Assembly: GCF_020991475.1 (NCBI RefSeq)
Contig: NZ_JAJMPA010000001.1
Location: 2,108,001 to 2,172,000 of the forward strand
Reading direction: 5' to 3'
From: Pedobacter sp. MC2016-14
GTDB taxonomy: Bacteria; Bacteroidota; Bacteroidia; Sphingobacteriales; Sphingobacteriaceae
DNA: 64,000 bases
The translations under genes and the position numbers were made by a program. Within the stretch, counting starts at the first letter, position 1. Each line of letters begins with the position of its first letter. Shown in pieces: positions 1-8,939 of the stretch. Below the pieces are notes generated by a model. The model saw nothing but the letters and a program-made list of their open reading frames with translations. It was not told the origin of the DNA and did no database searches.

Positions 1-159
1 CAGGTAAGAACTGAAGGTTTGGTGGATAACCACTCCTTCGGCAATGGCAATGAGCGTGGTTTCGCCAAAGGGCATGGAAACTTCAGAAGCATTCCTCTTG
101 GAATGATCTAGCGTTTGGCTGTTAAGGGCATTGAAATGTAAGGTAATATTTGGCTTCAT
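1..159 (-). CDS. 5' part of an unidentified protein (possibly Ada/MGMT-like)
   Basis: An open frame begins with ATG at 157-159 and runs off the left edge, giving 53 codons (MKPNITLHFNALNSQ...). It contains the stretch MPFGETTLIAIAEGVVIHQ, which loosely resembles the N-terminal segment of methylated-DNA-protein cysteine methyltransferases (PFG-x-LIA-x-T-x-x-G). The catalytic part would lie outside the window, so this identification is weak. The start is supported by a strong promoter-like sequence 30-60 bases upstream. It is transcribed away from the phosphoesterase gene at 487. It could equally be a different small-domain protein. Confidence 0.5.
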   Translation of the reverse strand, partial: MKPNITLHFNALNSQTLDHSKRNASEVSMPFGETTLIAIAEGVVIHQTFSSYL

Positions 160-486
160 TAAAGGAGAGAATTAAATTTAGGTTGACCAAATATAAATAC
201 TCTAATTGAGAGTGTCAAGTTAATTGTTGCAAAAAATTATATTACCTAAATAATTATATTAAATAGAGAGATAGATTACCCTGCATATTTGCTATTAAAG
301 GCTGTTTGTAGGGCTTTAGTGCAATTTGTATAGTGGGTTAAGAAAATAATAGTATATGATAGTTACAATTAGGCATAGCCTTGCCAGACAACAGGCTTAA
401 CGCAATGTAATCTATACATCATATCACCAATTGGTAATGTATTGTTAGCATTTTTTTCACCCGATGGGCTTACCTTTACCTGCGTT
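160..486. other. AT-rich divergent intergenic region
   Basis: No coding frame of interest lies in these 327 bases. The region separates the truncated minus-strand gene from the plus-strand phosphoesterase. The left part holds the promoter/operator for the minus-strand gene. AATTATATTA occurs twice, 17 bp apart (235-244 and 252-261). No convincing TAnnTTTG element was seen for the plus-strand gene. Confidence 0.6.
188..218 (-). promoter_or_regulatory. Promoter with a dyad operator for the truncated leftmost gene
   Basis: On the minus strand a TTGACA (218-213) is followed by TATATTTG (195-188), a perfect match to the Bacteroidota -7 consensus TAnnTTTG; TTG and the -7 box are separated by 20 nt, the expected spacing. 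The spacer carries the near-palindrome ACTCTCAATTAGAGT (213-199). A dyad between the -33 and -7 boxes is typical of MerR-type activators but also fits a repressor. Confidence 0.55.
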
Positions 487-1596
487 ATGAAGTTTAGTAC
501 GCCCGTAATTAAAAAGAATCAGCCAGACGACAATTATAAATTTCTGCCTTTGCCGCAACCTTCTGGTCAGTACCCTTATCGTTTATCCCTGGAAAAAATA
601 AAACCAATAGTAAGCGATACGCAATTGGTTTTTCACCTGGTTGGAGATACCGGGGGCCTGCTTAATCCTTCATTTCAGCGTTTGGTGAGTGAAGAAATGA
701 CAAGGCAGTACAGAAACTGCCCGGATCTGGAAGCACAGCCACAGTTTTTATATCACCTGGGAGATCTAGTTTACCACCACGGCGAGGCAAGCCAATATGC
801 AAAACAGTTCTTTACACCTTATAAAAACTATCCGGGGCCTATATTTGCCATTGCGGGAAATCATGACAGTGATGTAAACTTACTATGCCAGGAACCTTAC
901 CAAAGCCTGGATGCTTTTAAGACCGTGTTTTGTGACACGGAATCGCGTCCGGTATCTTTTAGCTCCGGATCTGCCAGAAATAGTATGATACAGCCCAATA
1001 TTTACTGGACATTGGAAACGCCCGTAGCTACTATTATTGGTTTACACAGCAATGTGCCAAAATTTGGGGTCATTACTGAAGAGCAGCGTGCCTGGTTTGT
1101 AGCAGAACTTAAAGCCGCAGCGGGCTTGAGAACGGAAAAGGCATTAATTGTTTGTCTGCATCATGCGCCTTATTCTGCGGATGTAAATCATGGTTCTAGT
1201 GTGGCGATGATTGAATTTTTAGAAGGGGTATTTGAAGAAACAGGCATCAGGCCTGATCTGGTTTTAAGCGGACATGTGCACAATTACCAGCGGTTTAGTA
1301 AGCAGTATAAGGACGGAAAGGCGCTTACCTTTATTGTTTGTGGTTCTGGAGGTTTTGATGAATTGCATAGTATAGCAGACCTGGAAGACGATAGGTTTAC
1401 AAACGAGAGCCCACTTTTTGATCAGGTAAGCCTGCAAAAGGCTTTTACAGCTAACAATGGTTTTTTAAAGCTGAGTATCAAAAGGGGGGAAGAGGGCTTG
1501 AGCATCAACGGTTATTATTACATTATCCCTCATGATGCAGAAATGGAGGACATGCCTGTTGCAAGCCTGTCCGACCATTTTAGTATTTTATGCTGA
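487..1596 (+). CDS. Metallophosphoesterase (calcineurin-like)
   Basis: A predicted metal-dependent phosphoesterase of about 369 aa. It has the full series of calcineurin-like motifs in order: GDTGG, HLGDLVYHHG, AGNHDSD, LHHAPYS and SGHVHNYQRF, which supply the dinuclear metal ligands. The motif pattern resembles purple-acid-phosphatase-type enzymes. The frame is open back to a TTG at 442, but the ATG at 487 (MKFSTPVIKK) is the better start. No signal peptide is visible, so it is probably cytoplasmic. Its 3' end overlaps the convergent alkaline phosphatase gene by 9 bases. That neighbour and cassette A suggest a role in phosphate-ester use; the substrate is unknown. Confidence 0.85.
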   Translation: MKFSTPVIKKNQPDDNYKFLPLPQPSGQYPYRLSLEKIKPIVSDTQLVFHLVGDTGGLLNPSFQRLVSEEMTRQYRNCPDLEAQPQFLYHLGDLVYHHGEASQYAKQFFTPYKNYPGPIFAIAGNHDSDVNLLCQEPYQSLDAFKTVFCDTESRPVSFSSGSARNSMIQPNIYWTLETPVATIIGLHSNVPKFGVITEEQRAWFVAELKAAAGLRTEKALIVCLHHAPYSADVNHGSSVAMIEFLEGVFEETGIRPDLVLSGHVHNYQRFSKQYKDGKALTFIVCGSGGFDELHSIADLEDDRFTNESPLFDQVSLQKAFTANNGFLKLSIKRGEEGLSINGYYYIIPHDAEMEDMPVASLSDHFSILC

Positions 1597-2994
1597 TACG
1601 CCCGTTGCTTTAAGCATCAGGTGATGAAGATCTGTGTTTTTAACGAAGGGTTTTAGCAGTTCGGATCCCGGTCCGTACATGGCCAATTCTACGTAATCTG
1701 CCGAGTGCCCCATAGAGCCCCAGCCTACAGAGGTATGCTTAAATTGAATTTCTGCAAGCAGTTTAAAAGGAAGTTTCCGGGGGTTATACAAACCATCACC
1801 ATCCAGGTTTGTGTAATGTGCCAGCAAAGCCTCTGCCTCGGGATTGGTAATGACGATTTTTTGTCCGGCTTCAATTTTTTCAATGACCTGCTTTGCCGAG
1901 TCTGTTTTGCTGATGCCATTCAGAATGCGGTCATTGGTCTGCGTAAAAGCCTGGATCTTATCAAAATTAACGTTCACATCGCCTCCGGCAGAGAACAAAC
2001 CCGGATTGGCATTTCCATGATCTGTAGTGATGATAACTAAGGTATCTTTATGCTCATCTGCAAATTTTAAAGCTACGCCTACGGCCTCATCAAAAGCCAG
2101 CTGATCGTTAATCAATCCGCCGATGTCATTGGCATGGGCTGCCCAATCTACTTTTCCACCTTCTACCTGTAGTACAAAGCCATTTTTATTGTTTTTCATT
2201 AAGCCAATAGCGGTACTTGTCATTTCAGCCAGTGAAGGTACATCTTTCATCAATCCGGCGTTCTGATTGCGGTCTAAACTGTAAGGTAAACCGTCTTCGT
2301 AAAATACGCCCAGTACTGGTTTGCCTGCGGGAATATTTTTTCTGAAATCAGTACCGTTTCTTAAAACGGTATAACCTTTTTGCACAAAACTACCAAATAC
2401 ATCTTTTTTGTCTTTTCTTTTTTCTGCGCTAAAAAACTCAGTTCCTCCACCCATCATGACATCAAAACGCAGCTCAAGGTATTGAAGGGCGATGCCAGCC
2501 TGGTCGCTGCGGGCATCAGAGTTTACACAAAAACCGGCAGGGGTAGCATGCGTAATGGGCACTGTGGTTACACAGCCTACTGCTTTGCCCGCTGCTTTAA
2601 ATTTTTGTAAAATAGGTTTGTGCTGGGTACCATCAGGACCTACGTTAATAGATCCGTTGTTAACCCTTACCCCGCCGCCCCAGGCAGAACTTGCGGCTGC
2701 AGAATCTGTAACCAATGCATTTGCAGAAGCAGTATCCATTAATGCCCTTGTTCCTTTTTGCTCCTGGTAAAGGGAAATCCAGTTGCTTTGTTTTCCATCC
2801 CTGCGTTGCAGGTAAAGATTGGCCATGTTTAAGGTACCGGTACTCATCCCGTCACTAACCAGGAAAATGATGTTTTTTGCTGTTTTGCCTGCAAAGCCTT
2901 CAGTATTATTTTCTGCAGCAAGTGCCGTAATTGGGGCCAAAGCTGTTCCCGCAACAATCAGACTGCTGTTCTTAAAAAAGTCTCTTCTCTTCAT
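1588..2994 (-). CDS. Alkaline phosphatase, Tat-exported
   Basis: A PhoA-family phosphomonoesterase of 468 aa, expected to release inorganic phosphate from organic esters in the periplasm or at the surface. The N-terminus MKRRDFFKNSS plus a hydrophobic stretch is a twin-arginine signal. The nucleophile motif VTDSAAAS places the serine at about residue 98; VSDGMS (about 46-51), ITTDHGN and GHSADYVELA supply metal ligands. It is the last gene of the minus-strand cassette sigma-FecR-SusC-SusD, 100 bases after susD, and has its own promoter-like region at 3008-3074. The link to a SusCD pair suggests coupled hydrolysis and uptake. Confidence 0.93.
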   Translation of the reverse strand: MKRRDFFKNSSLIVAGTALAPITALAAENNTEGFAGKTAKNIIFLVSDGMSTGTLNMANLYLQRRDGKQSNWISLYQEQKGTRALMDTASANALVTDSAAASSAWGGGVRVNNGSINVGPDGTQHKPILQKFKAAGKAVGCVTTVPITHATPAGFCVNSDARSDQAGIALQYLELRFDVMMGGGTEFFSAEKRKDKKDVFGSFVQKGYTVLRNGTDFRKNIPAGKPVLGVFYEDGLPYSLDRNQNAGLMKDVPSLAEMTSTAIGLMKNNKNGFVLQVEGGKVDWAAHANDIGGLINDQLAFDEAVGVALKFADEHKDTLVIITTDHGNANPGLFSAGGDVNVNFDKIQAFTQTNDRILNGISKTDSAKQVIEKIEAGQKIVITNPEAEALLAHYTNLDGDGLYNPRKLPFKLLAEIQFKHTSVGWGSMGHSADYVELAMYGPGSELLKPFVKNTDLHHLMLKATGVSA

Positions 2995-3007
2995 CTTAAA
3001 TATTGGT

Positions 3008-3074
3008 GTTAAGGAGCGTTAAGGTAAACAGGGCAAACATAATCTTAACACATTATTTAAAGGTTAAGATTATG
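3008..3074 (-). promoter_or_regulatory. Promoter with inverted and direct repeats before alkaline phosphatase
   Basis: On the minus strand TATGTTTG (3041-3034) is a perfect -7 element. A perfect 12-bp inverted repeat, CATAATCTTAAC with its complement, occupies 3038-3049 and 3063-3074 and so covers the -33 to -7 zone. Between the presumed transcription start and the ATG (minus strand) the heptamer CCTTAAC occurs twice, 10 bp apart, covering 3024-3008. The layout fits an operator that lets the phosphatase be controlled separately from susCD. An alternative reading is a weak intergenic stem-loop after susD. Confidence 0.45.
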
Positions 3075-3094
3075 CAAAGCCTGCTTACGCCAGG

Positions 3095-4639
3095 TTAGTA
3101 TCCTGGGTTTTGTGTTAAGTTGTTGTTTAAATCTATTTCACTTTTTGGAATTGGAAAGAGCTCCTGTTTGGCCGGAATGAACTTACGGCCCAGCTCTTTG
3201 ATACCATTTATCCTGGTATCTGCAATGCCCAGTGTAACCAAATCAAACCAGCGCTGACCTTCAAAGCCAAGTTCTACCCTGCGTTCATGAAGTACCTCTT
3301 CTTTAAAAGCCGGGGCCAGTAGCCCTAGGCTAACATTTGGCATTTTTACCCTTGCCCTAACTTCGTTGATGGCATTGTAGGCCGTTGTAGTTGGTCCGTT
3401 TACTTCGTTTTCTGCTTCTGCAAGCATCAAGAGTACGTCTGCATAACGCAGCACAATCACATCCAGGCCCCTGTCTACTGTGGTCAGGTCTGCATAGGTA
3501 TATTTCTTAACCGCAAAATCGGTTTCTACAGAAGCATTACCAGCATGACCAGTGTAAGTGCCAAAAAAGTAAGATAAACCTGGCAAATAAACGCTGGCCA
3601 GTAAACGTGGGTCGCGGTTTACGTAAGGTTGCGCAGGATTGTAAACGGAACCTGCTGCCGTAATGGCCAGTCCATCTGTACCATAAAAATCTGTGGTAAA
3701 ATTGGTGTGTACAGAAATCCTTCCGGTTTGGTTGGCCTGGTTGGGGGCGTAATTGTTGTTTAAGGATTGCCCTTGTCCAACGGTAGCATCAAACTTAACC
3801 TGGAACAGTATTTCGGCATTGTCTTCATTGGCTTCTAAAAACAATGCGGCATAATTGTTTTGTCCGTTTGTTCCGTCGCCTGTGGTTAGCAATTTTGCCC
3901 CTGCGCTAAGCGCCAGGGTTTTAACTTCTGTGATTGCGGCCAGCGCATCTGCCCAGCTGCCATTGCCCATCCTTGCTTCATAGATTAAAACTTTGGCACG
4001 CATACCCAGCGCAGCCTGGCGGGTAATCCTGCCTTTTTGGGCAGCATACGGTTTTGTATCCAGCTTGTCGCCGGCATCTTTAAGTTCTGTGGTAATGAAT
4101 CGAACCAGTTCTGCATGGGATGCCTGTTTTAGAGACAAAGCCTCGGTGCGGGAAATGGAAGTAGTTACCAGCGGTACCCGGCCATAAAGGTAGCTTAGGC
4201 GCATGTAGGCCAATGCCCTTAAAACCCTTGCTTCTGATTGGATAGTGTTGCGTTCTGCGATCACCATATCTCCGGGCGCCTCAATGTTGTCAAGTAAGGC
4301 ATTTGCCCGCTGGATAACCTGGTAATTGTACAGGTAATATTCAGATAGCTTTTCATGGTTATCTGTGCCTCCTGTACCTTTAGAGAAGTTGATAAATTCT
4401 GCCGCGCGGGTATTTAAAATGGCATTGTCTGAGATGCCTTCCAGTTCAATTGGGTTGCCAAATACAGCACCTTCCCGAAGGGAAGTATACACACCAAAAA
4501 GACCTGGTCTTAAACTGGCGGCGTCACTGTAAAATACTTCGGGCGATAGAGCATCCTGAGGCAGTTTTTCCAACAGGTCCTTTTTGCAGGAACTAAGAGT
4601 AATTACCAGGAGCAGTAGTGCAAAATATTGAGTTTTCAT
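3095..4639 (-). CDS. SusD/RagB-family outer-membrane lipoprotein
   Basis: A 514-aa SusD-like protein that should sit on the outer surface as the lid of the adjacent SusC channel. The lipoprotein signal ends in ITLSSCKKD (Cys at about 18). The N-terminal LPQDALSPEVFYSD, the helical TPR-like middle and the C-terminal region with HERRVELGFEGQRWFDLV and FPIPKSEIDLN are all diagnostic of RagB/SusD. It lies 34 bases after the SusC gene and before alkaline phosphatase. No glycan enzymes are nearby, so a sugar ligand is not supported; a phosphorylated organic compound is the contextual guess. Confidence 0.93.
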   Translation of the reverse strand: MKTQYFALLLLVITLSSCKKDLLEKLPQDALSPEVFYSDAASLRPGLFGVYTSLREGAVFGNPIELEGISDNAILNTRAAEFINFSKGTGGTDNHEKLSEYYLYNYQVIQRANALLDNIEAPGDMVIAERNTIQSEARVLRALAYMRLSYLYGRVPLVTTSISRTEALSLKQASHAELVRFITTELKDAGDKLDTKPYAAQKGRITRQAALGMRAKVLIYEARMGNGSWADALAAITEVKTLALSAGAKLLTTGDGTNGQNNYAALFLEANEDNAEILFQVKFDATVGQGQSLNNNYAPNQANQTGRISVHTNFTTDFYGTDGLAITAAGSVYNPAQPYVNRDPRLLASVYLPGLSYFFGTYTGHAGNASVETDFAVKKYTYADLTTVDRGLDVIVLRYADVLLMLAEAENEVNGPTTTAYNAINEVRARVKMPNVSLGLLAPAFKEEVLHERRVELGFEGQRWFDLVTLGIADTRINGIKELGRKFIPAKQELFPIPKSEIDLNNNLTQNPGY

Positions 4640-4673
4640 CTGTATAAATTATTGTTTTAGCTATGGCCTTTGA

Positions 4674-7600
4674 TTAAAAAATTACGTTGATACCAGCTGT
4701 AATTACTTTTGCCTGTGGCAGTGAAGTGGTTACGTAGGCTTCTGTGTCCAGTCTTTCGGGATCAAAATCTTTGAATTTAGTTTTGGTCCATAAATTTTGT
4801 GCATTTGCGTACAAGCGAATGCTTTGTACAGGTAAGCGTTTAAGTTTTGCTTTATCAAAAGTATAACCCAGCTGGATATTTTTTAACCTCAGGTAATCCC
4901 TGTGCTGTACCCAAAAGGAAGAAGGTAAGCTTTCTACTGTTTTACCGTTGTACCCGCTCCTGTCAGACCACAGACTTGGCATGGTAGTGCTTGGGTTTTC
5001 CGGAGTCCAGCGTTCTTCCCATATTTTGCGCAAACCAGCTCTTGGGAAAGGACCGTTTAGGCGGGAGATAAAGGCATCGGCCTTTCCAATTCCCTGAAAT
5101 AAAGCGGCAATATCAAAGCCTTTGTATCCTGCGCTTAAATTAAAGCCATATAGCCATTTTGGCTGCCTGTTGCCCATTACTACACGGTCCGCCTCCGTAA
5201 TTTTTCCATCACTATTGGTATCCTGGATCTTGAAATCTCCGGGCTTAGCGGCACCAAACAGGGTATGGTCTGCTGCATTTTTAATTTCATCTGCAGATTG
5301 AAATATACCTTCTGTAATGTATCCGTACATGGCATTGATAGATTCGCCACGAATGAGGTAAATGTTATTGATGGCACTCAGCTCTACACGGTCGTCTTTT
5401 CCGGCCAAAGCAGGGTTAATGGCCAGTACTTTGTTTTTGATGTAGGTAACATTTGCACCAATACCCAGGGTAACCGCACCAATGCGGTCTTTATAATTGA
5501 ACATTCCTTCCCAGCCTTTATTTTCTACTGAAGCGGCATTTACAATTGTGGGGCTTACAATACCAGTAACCAATGGGTTGCTCAATTGGGTTAAAATATC
5601 ATCGGTACGTTTTACAAAATAATCTGCTTCCAGGCTTAATTTGCCTTTAAAAAAGCTCATTTCCATACCCACATCTGTAGTTGTTGTGGTTTCCCATTTC
5701 AAATCTGGGTTACCGAGGGTAGACAGGGCTGCGCCTGATACCTGGCCACTGGCAAATACGTAATTGTTTCCAAGCGACATTTGAGAGGCAAAAGGGTAGA
5801 GGGAGGTATTCTGGTTTCCCAGCTTTCCCCATGAGGCACGAAGCTTGAAGAGGCTGATTAGATCTTTGTTCCAGAAATCTTCATTTGAAGCTACCCAGCC
5901 TGCAGAGAAGGAAGGGAAGGTGGCCCAGCGGTTGTTTTTACCAAAGCGTGAGGAACCATCTCTGCGGATGTTGGCTTCAAAAAGGTATTTGCCATCATAG
6001 GCATAATTAGCCCTGGCAAAGTAAGATTGCAATGCCCATTCTCCTTTGGTACCTGAAATTGCTGTAGTGGTTGCTCCTTTTCCAAAAATGATTTGGCTTG
6101 GCGTAGCAAACTGCTCTTGAGACAGCCTGTTTCTTTGTTGCTGAGAGGTTTCCTGGTTAAAACCTGCAAGACCTTTTAGAAAATGTTTTCCAAAGCTTTT
6201 CTCGTAAGTAGCCTGAAGCCAGCTGGTAACGTTGAAAAGGCTGTATTGCACATCTGTCATGTTGCTTCCCGGATTGGCCACACTGAGTTGTGTTCCGGTC
6301 ATCCAGTCGTACTGTTTAAATTCGCTGTTGATGTCTTCCGTGTGCCGGGTTTGACTATTGAAGGCAAGTGTTCCCCTGATTTTAAAATCTTTAAAAGGCT
6401 CGTAGCTTAAAAAGGCATTTCCCAATAAATCGTTGCCCAGTGCGCCAGTATTTTGATGGTCTAATATGGCACGGCCGCTGGCACGGTCATTACGTAAGCC
6501 CAATTTAGCTTCCGGGCCAGCATAACGTCCTAATGCATCAAATACAGGGGTTAAGGGGTGTTGGGTTAAGCCGCCTTCAAAAGCAAGGCTGCCCTTACCT
6601 GTAAGTTCTTCTACATTTTGCTGACTGGCTAAAGAGCTGTTGGCACGTGAATAGGAAAACGATACACCACCGTTTAGTTTTTCATTCAGTTTCATGTCCA
6701 TGTTAAGGCGACTGTTAAAACGTTTATACCTTTGGTCTCCATCCAGTAAACCTGCCTGGTTTAGGTATGCAGAAGAAAACAGGTAAGAAACTTTTGGCCC
6801 GCCACCGTTCACCGAAACCGCATGCTGGGTAATTGGTGCCGCATCTCTGAAAATTACATCCATCCAATCTGTAGAAGGAAGGTTGGCGTAGCGTTCAATG
6901 TCTGCATCGGTATAACTTACAGACCCACCAGTGTTTTTCATGGCTTCACGATAAAGTTGCAGGTAAGTACGGTTGTCTGTTACCATTTCAGGAAGTACTG
7001 TTGGTGTAGAAATTCCAGAATACAGGTTGTAACTGATACCAGTTTTTTGATCTAGTTTGCCTCTTTTGGTGGTGACCAATATTACTCCATTTGCTGCCCT
7101 TGAACCATATATGGCTGCCGAAGATGCATCTTTAAGGATACTTATGGATGAAATGTCACTTGGGTTAATGTTATCCAGCGGGCCTTCAATCCCGTCAATC
7201 AGGATGAGTGGGTTGGCATCATTTAGCGTGCCGGTACCACGGATCCTGATGTTGGCCTGGTCATTGCCCGGCTCACCGGTATTGGCATTAATGTACAGGC
7301 CAGGTGTTAAACCCGTTAGTGCCTGAGACATTTGTGTAACTGGTCTGCCTGCAATCTGGCTGTCGCGGATTACACCAACCGACCCGGTTAGGTTTTCCTT
7401 GCGCTGGGTGCCATAACCTACCACCACTACTTCGTCCATTTGTTTAGAACTGGCATCGTTCATTTTTACCACTACCGTAACCTTTTGTCCCCTTTTAAGG
7501 ATGTAACCACATTGAACCTGCGATTTTAACCCCACAAATGAAACCGTTACACAATAGCTGGAATCTGCCGGTACGGTCTGAAAAGCTATCATTCCCTTAG

Positions 7601-7805
7601 CATCAGATACTGCAGATCTGGTAAATGATTTTTTAGTGCTGGCTAAAATTACAGATGCGCCGGGCAAAGTTTCTCCATTTTCTGTTTGCACAATTACGGT
7701 AATGTTTCCGGTGTCCTGTGCGTATAATCCTGTGCTAAAACCTAGCAGCAGTACGGTAAAAGTAAAGTACCTGATGAGTAGTTGTCTTTTGATATCTCTA
7801 AGCAT
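4674..7805 (-). CDS. SusC/RagA-family TonB-linked outer-membrane receptor, no STN domain
   Basis: A 1043-aa TonB-dependent channel. A signal peptide (about 1-29) is followed by a carboxypeptidase-regulatory-like domain (about 33-115), the SusC signature DEVVVVGYGTQ (about 122-132), a plug domain with AIYGSRAANGVILVTTKRG, and a long beta-barrel ending in aromatic-rich strands. Unlike the receptors at 14196 and 39789 it has no N-terminal STN signalling domain, although it lies directly after a sigma/FecR pair. It is 34 bases upstream of its SusD partner. Likely an importer for a ligand processed by the neighbouring phosphatases; the ligand cannot be read from sequence. Confidence 0.93.
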   Translation of the reverse strand: MLRDIKRQLLIRYFTFTVLLLGFSTGLYAQDTGNITVIVQTENGETLPGASVILASTKKSFTRSAVSDAKGMIAFQTVPADSSYCVTVSFVGLKSQVQCGYILKRGQKVTVVVKMNDASSKQMDEVVVVGYGTQRKENLTGSVGVIRDSQIAGRPVTQMSQALTGLTPGLYINANTGEPGNDQANIRIRGTGTLNDANPLILIDGIEGPLDNINPSDISSISILKDASSAAIYGSRAANGVILVTTKRGKLDQKTGISYNLYSGISTPTVLPEMVTDNRTYLQLYREAMKNTGGSVSYTDADIERYANLPSTDWMDVIFRDAAPITQHAVSVNGGGPKVSYLFSSAYLNQAGLLDGDQRYKRFNSRLNMDMKLNEKLNGGVSFSYSRANSSLASQQNVEELTGKGSLAFEGGLTQHPLTPVFDALGRYAGPEAKLGLRNDRASGRAILDHQNTGALGNDLLGNAFLSYEPFKDFKIRGTLAFNSQTRHTEDINSEFKQYDWMTGTQLSVANPGSNMTDVQYSLFNVTSWLQATYEKSFGKHFLKGLAGFNQETSQQQRNRLSQEQFATPSQIIFGKGATTTAISGTKGEWALQSYFARANYAYDGKYLFEANIRRDGSSRFGKNNRWATFPSFSAGWVASNEDFWNKDLISLFKLRASWGKLGNQNTSLYPFASQMSLGNNYVFASGQVSGAALSTLGNPDLKWETTTTTDVGMEMSFFKGKLSLEADYFVKRTDDILTQLSNPLVTGIVSPTIVNAASVENKGWEGMFNYKDRIGAVTLGIGANVTYIKNKVLAINPALAGKDDRVELSAINNIYLIRGESINAMYGYITEGIFQSADEIKNAADHTLFGAAKPGDFKIQDTNSDGKITEADRVVMGNRQPKWLYGFNLSAGYKGFDIAALFQGIGKADAFISRLNGPFPRAGLRKIWEERWTPENPSTTMPSLWSDRSGYNGKTVESLPSSFWVQHRDYLRLKNIQLGYTFDKAKLKRLPVQSIRLYANAQNLWTKTKFKDFDPERLDTEAYVTTSLPQAKVITAGINVIF

Positions 7806-7890
7806 TTTTTAAGTTTTTTGGCAAAATTCGTCCCTTACGGCCCTCCGGATGGCTGTTCAGTTTTTAATGCCTATTTGTATTTAAGATTGT

Positions 7891-8877
7891 TTATTTGGAA
7901 ATTGTGAATGTATTGTTTTCTCTTTTTAAGTTAAGCTCATTGGCAATTGCAATGGTGTTTAAAATGTTCTGTACCTTGTCTTTAGCAGAAAACTCTCCGT
8001 AGAAAGACATGGATTTAATTTCCTGCACATTGTAGTTGATCTTTACATGGTAAAATTGCTGTAAACGGTTTAATACCTCGTTTAATGGGGTGTTGTCAAA
8101 TATCAGTTGTGCGGCGGCACTGCTGTGGATGCTTTCATCACTGGTCGTTTTTCCAGCAGCGTATAAACTGTTGTTAACCAATGCTCTTCTTGTAGCTGCG
8201 TTATAACTAAGTTCTTGTCCTGGTTTCAAGAAAGCCAGTGTATTTTCAAACTTGCCCGCGTGTTCCTTAATCACCACCTTACCGGTAATTAATTTTACCT
8301 GCACCCGCTTTCCTGTTTTGCTATCATCTACCCAGAAAGAAGTACCCAATGCCGTAGTAGATATGTTGCCAGCATACACGCTAAAAGGCCTTTGTTTATC
8401 TTTTGCTATACTGAAAAAGGCCTTTCCATGTAGTTCTACTTTTCTGCTGCCGGCTGCAAAGGGAACCTGCCATACCAGTTCTGCACCACTTTCCAGGTTC
8501 ACGGTAGAGCCATCGTTAAGATGTATGGTACGCGGTGTTGTACCACTGTTTAGCGCTTTACTAAAATGTATGGTTCTGGCTTTAGAAACGTTGGGTTCTG
8601 GATGCCACAAGGTTACTGCCGCTATTAAAACAATAATACTGGCAGCCGCATAGCGCAAAGGCTTTAACCATTTTATCACCTTGGCTTCCCGGGCTTGCCC
8701 ATTGGCCAGGTCTATCCTTTTCTTCAGCAATACACCCATACTTTCAGTTACACCAGGTTCTGCTACTGCATGGTATTGCTGTAGCCAATCCTGTAGTAGT
8801 TTTTCCTCTTCCGGACTGGCTTGTCCTTCCAGGTGTTTAGTAATGAGTTCTTGTAAAGGCTGTTTTTCTTGCTGCAT
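7891..8877 (-). CDS. FecR-family anti-sigma factor (short GTSFWVD type)
   Basis: A 328-aa single-pass membrane regulator. A cytoplasmic N-terminal segment (about 1-70) binds sigma; a membrane span lies at about 73-91; the periplasmic FecR domain (about 100-215) holds LNDGSTVNLESGAEL and LGTSFWVDDS; the C-terminal DUF4974 segment (about 255-328) holds LNEVLNRLQQFYHVKINYN. It follows the sigma gene by 62 bases and precedes susC. The GTSFWVD motif is shared with the FecR of cassette C but not with those of B and D, which have GTHFN. How it senses its STN-less receptor is unclear. Confidence 0.9.
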   Translation of the reverse strand: MQQEKQPLQELITKHLEGQASPEEEKLLQDWLQQYHAVAEPGVTESMGVLLKKRIDLANGQAREAKVIKWLKPLRYAAASIIVLIAAVTLWHPEPNVSKARTIHFSKALNSGTTPRTIHLNDGSTVNLESGAELVWQVPFAAGSRKVELHGKAFFSIAKDKQRPFSVYAGNISTTALGTSFWVDDSKTGKRVQVKLITGKVVIKEHAGKFENTLAFLKPGQELSYNAATRRALVNNSLYAAGKTTSDESIHSSAAAQLIFDNTPLNEVLNRLQQFYHVKINYNVQEIKSMSFYGEFSAKDKVQNILNTIAIANELNLKRENNTFTISK

Positions 8878-8939
8878 ATACCGGATAGTTGCAGAAAACG
8901 AAAAAGGTACTATACCAACTGTGTTAAGAAAACATTAAC

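Noticed and set aside
7806..7890. Search for the fecR-susC hairpin in cassette A (and 22232-22325 in cassette C)
   Set aside because: No stem matching the AAAAACCGG...CCCGGCA pattern is present; only unrelated short complementarities were seen.
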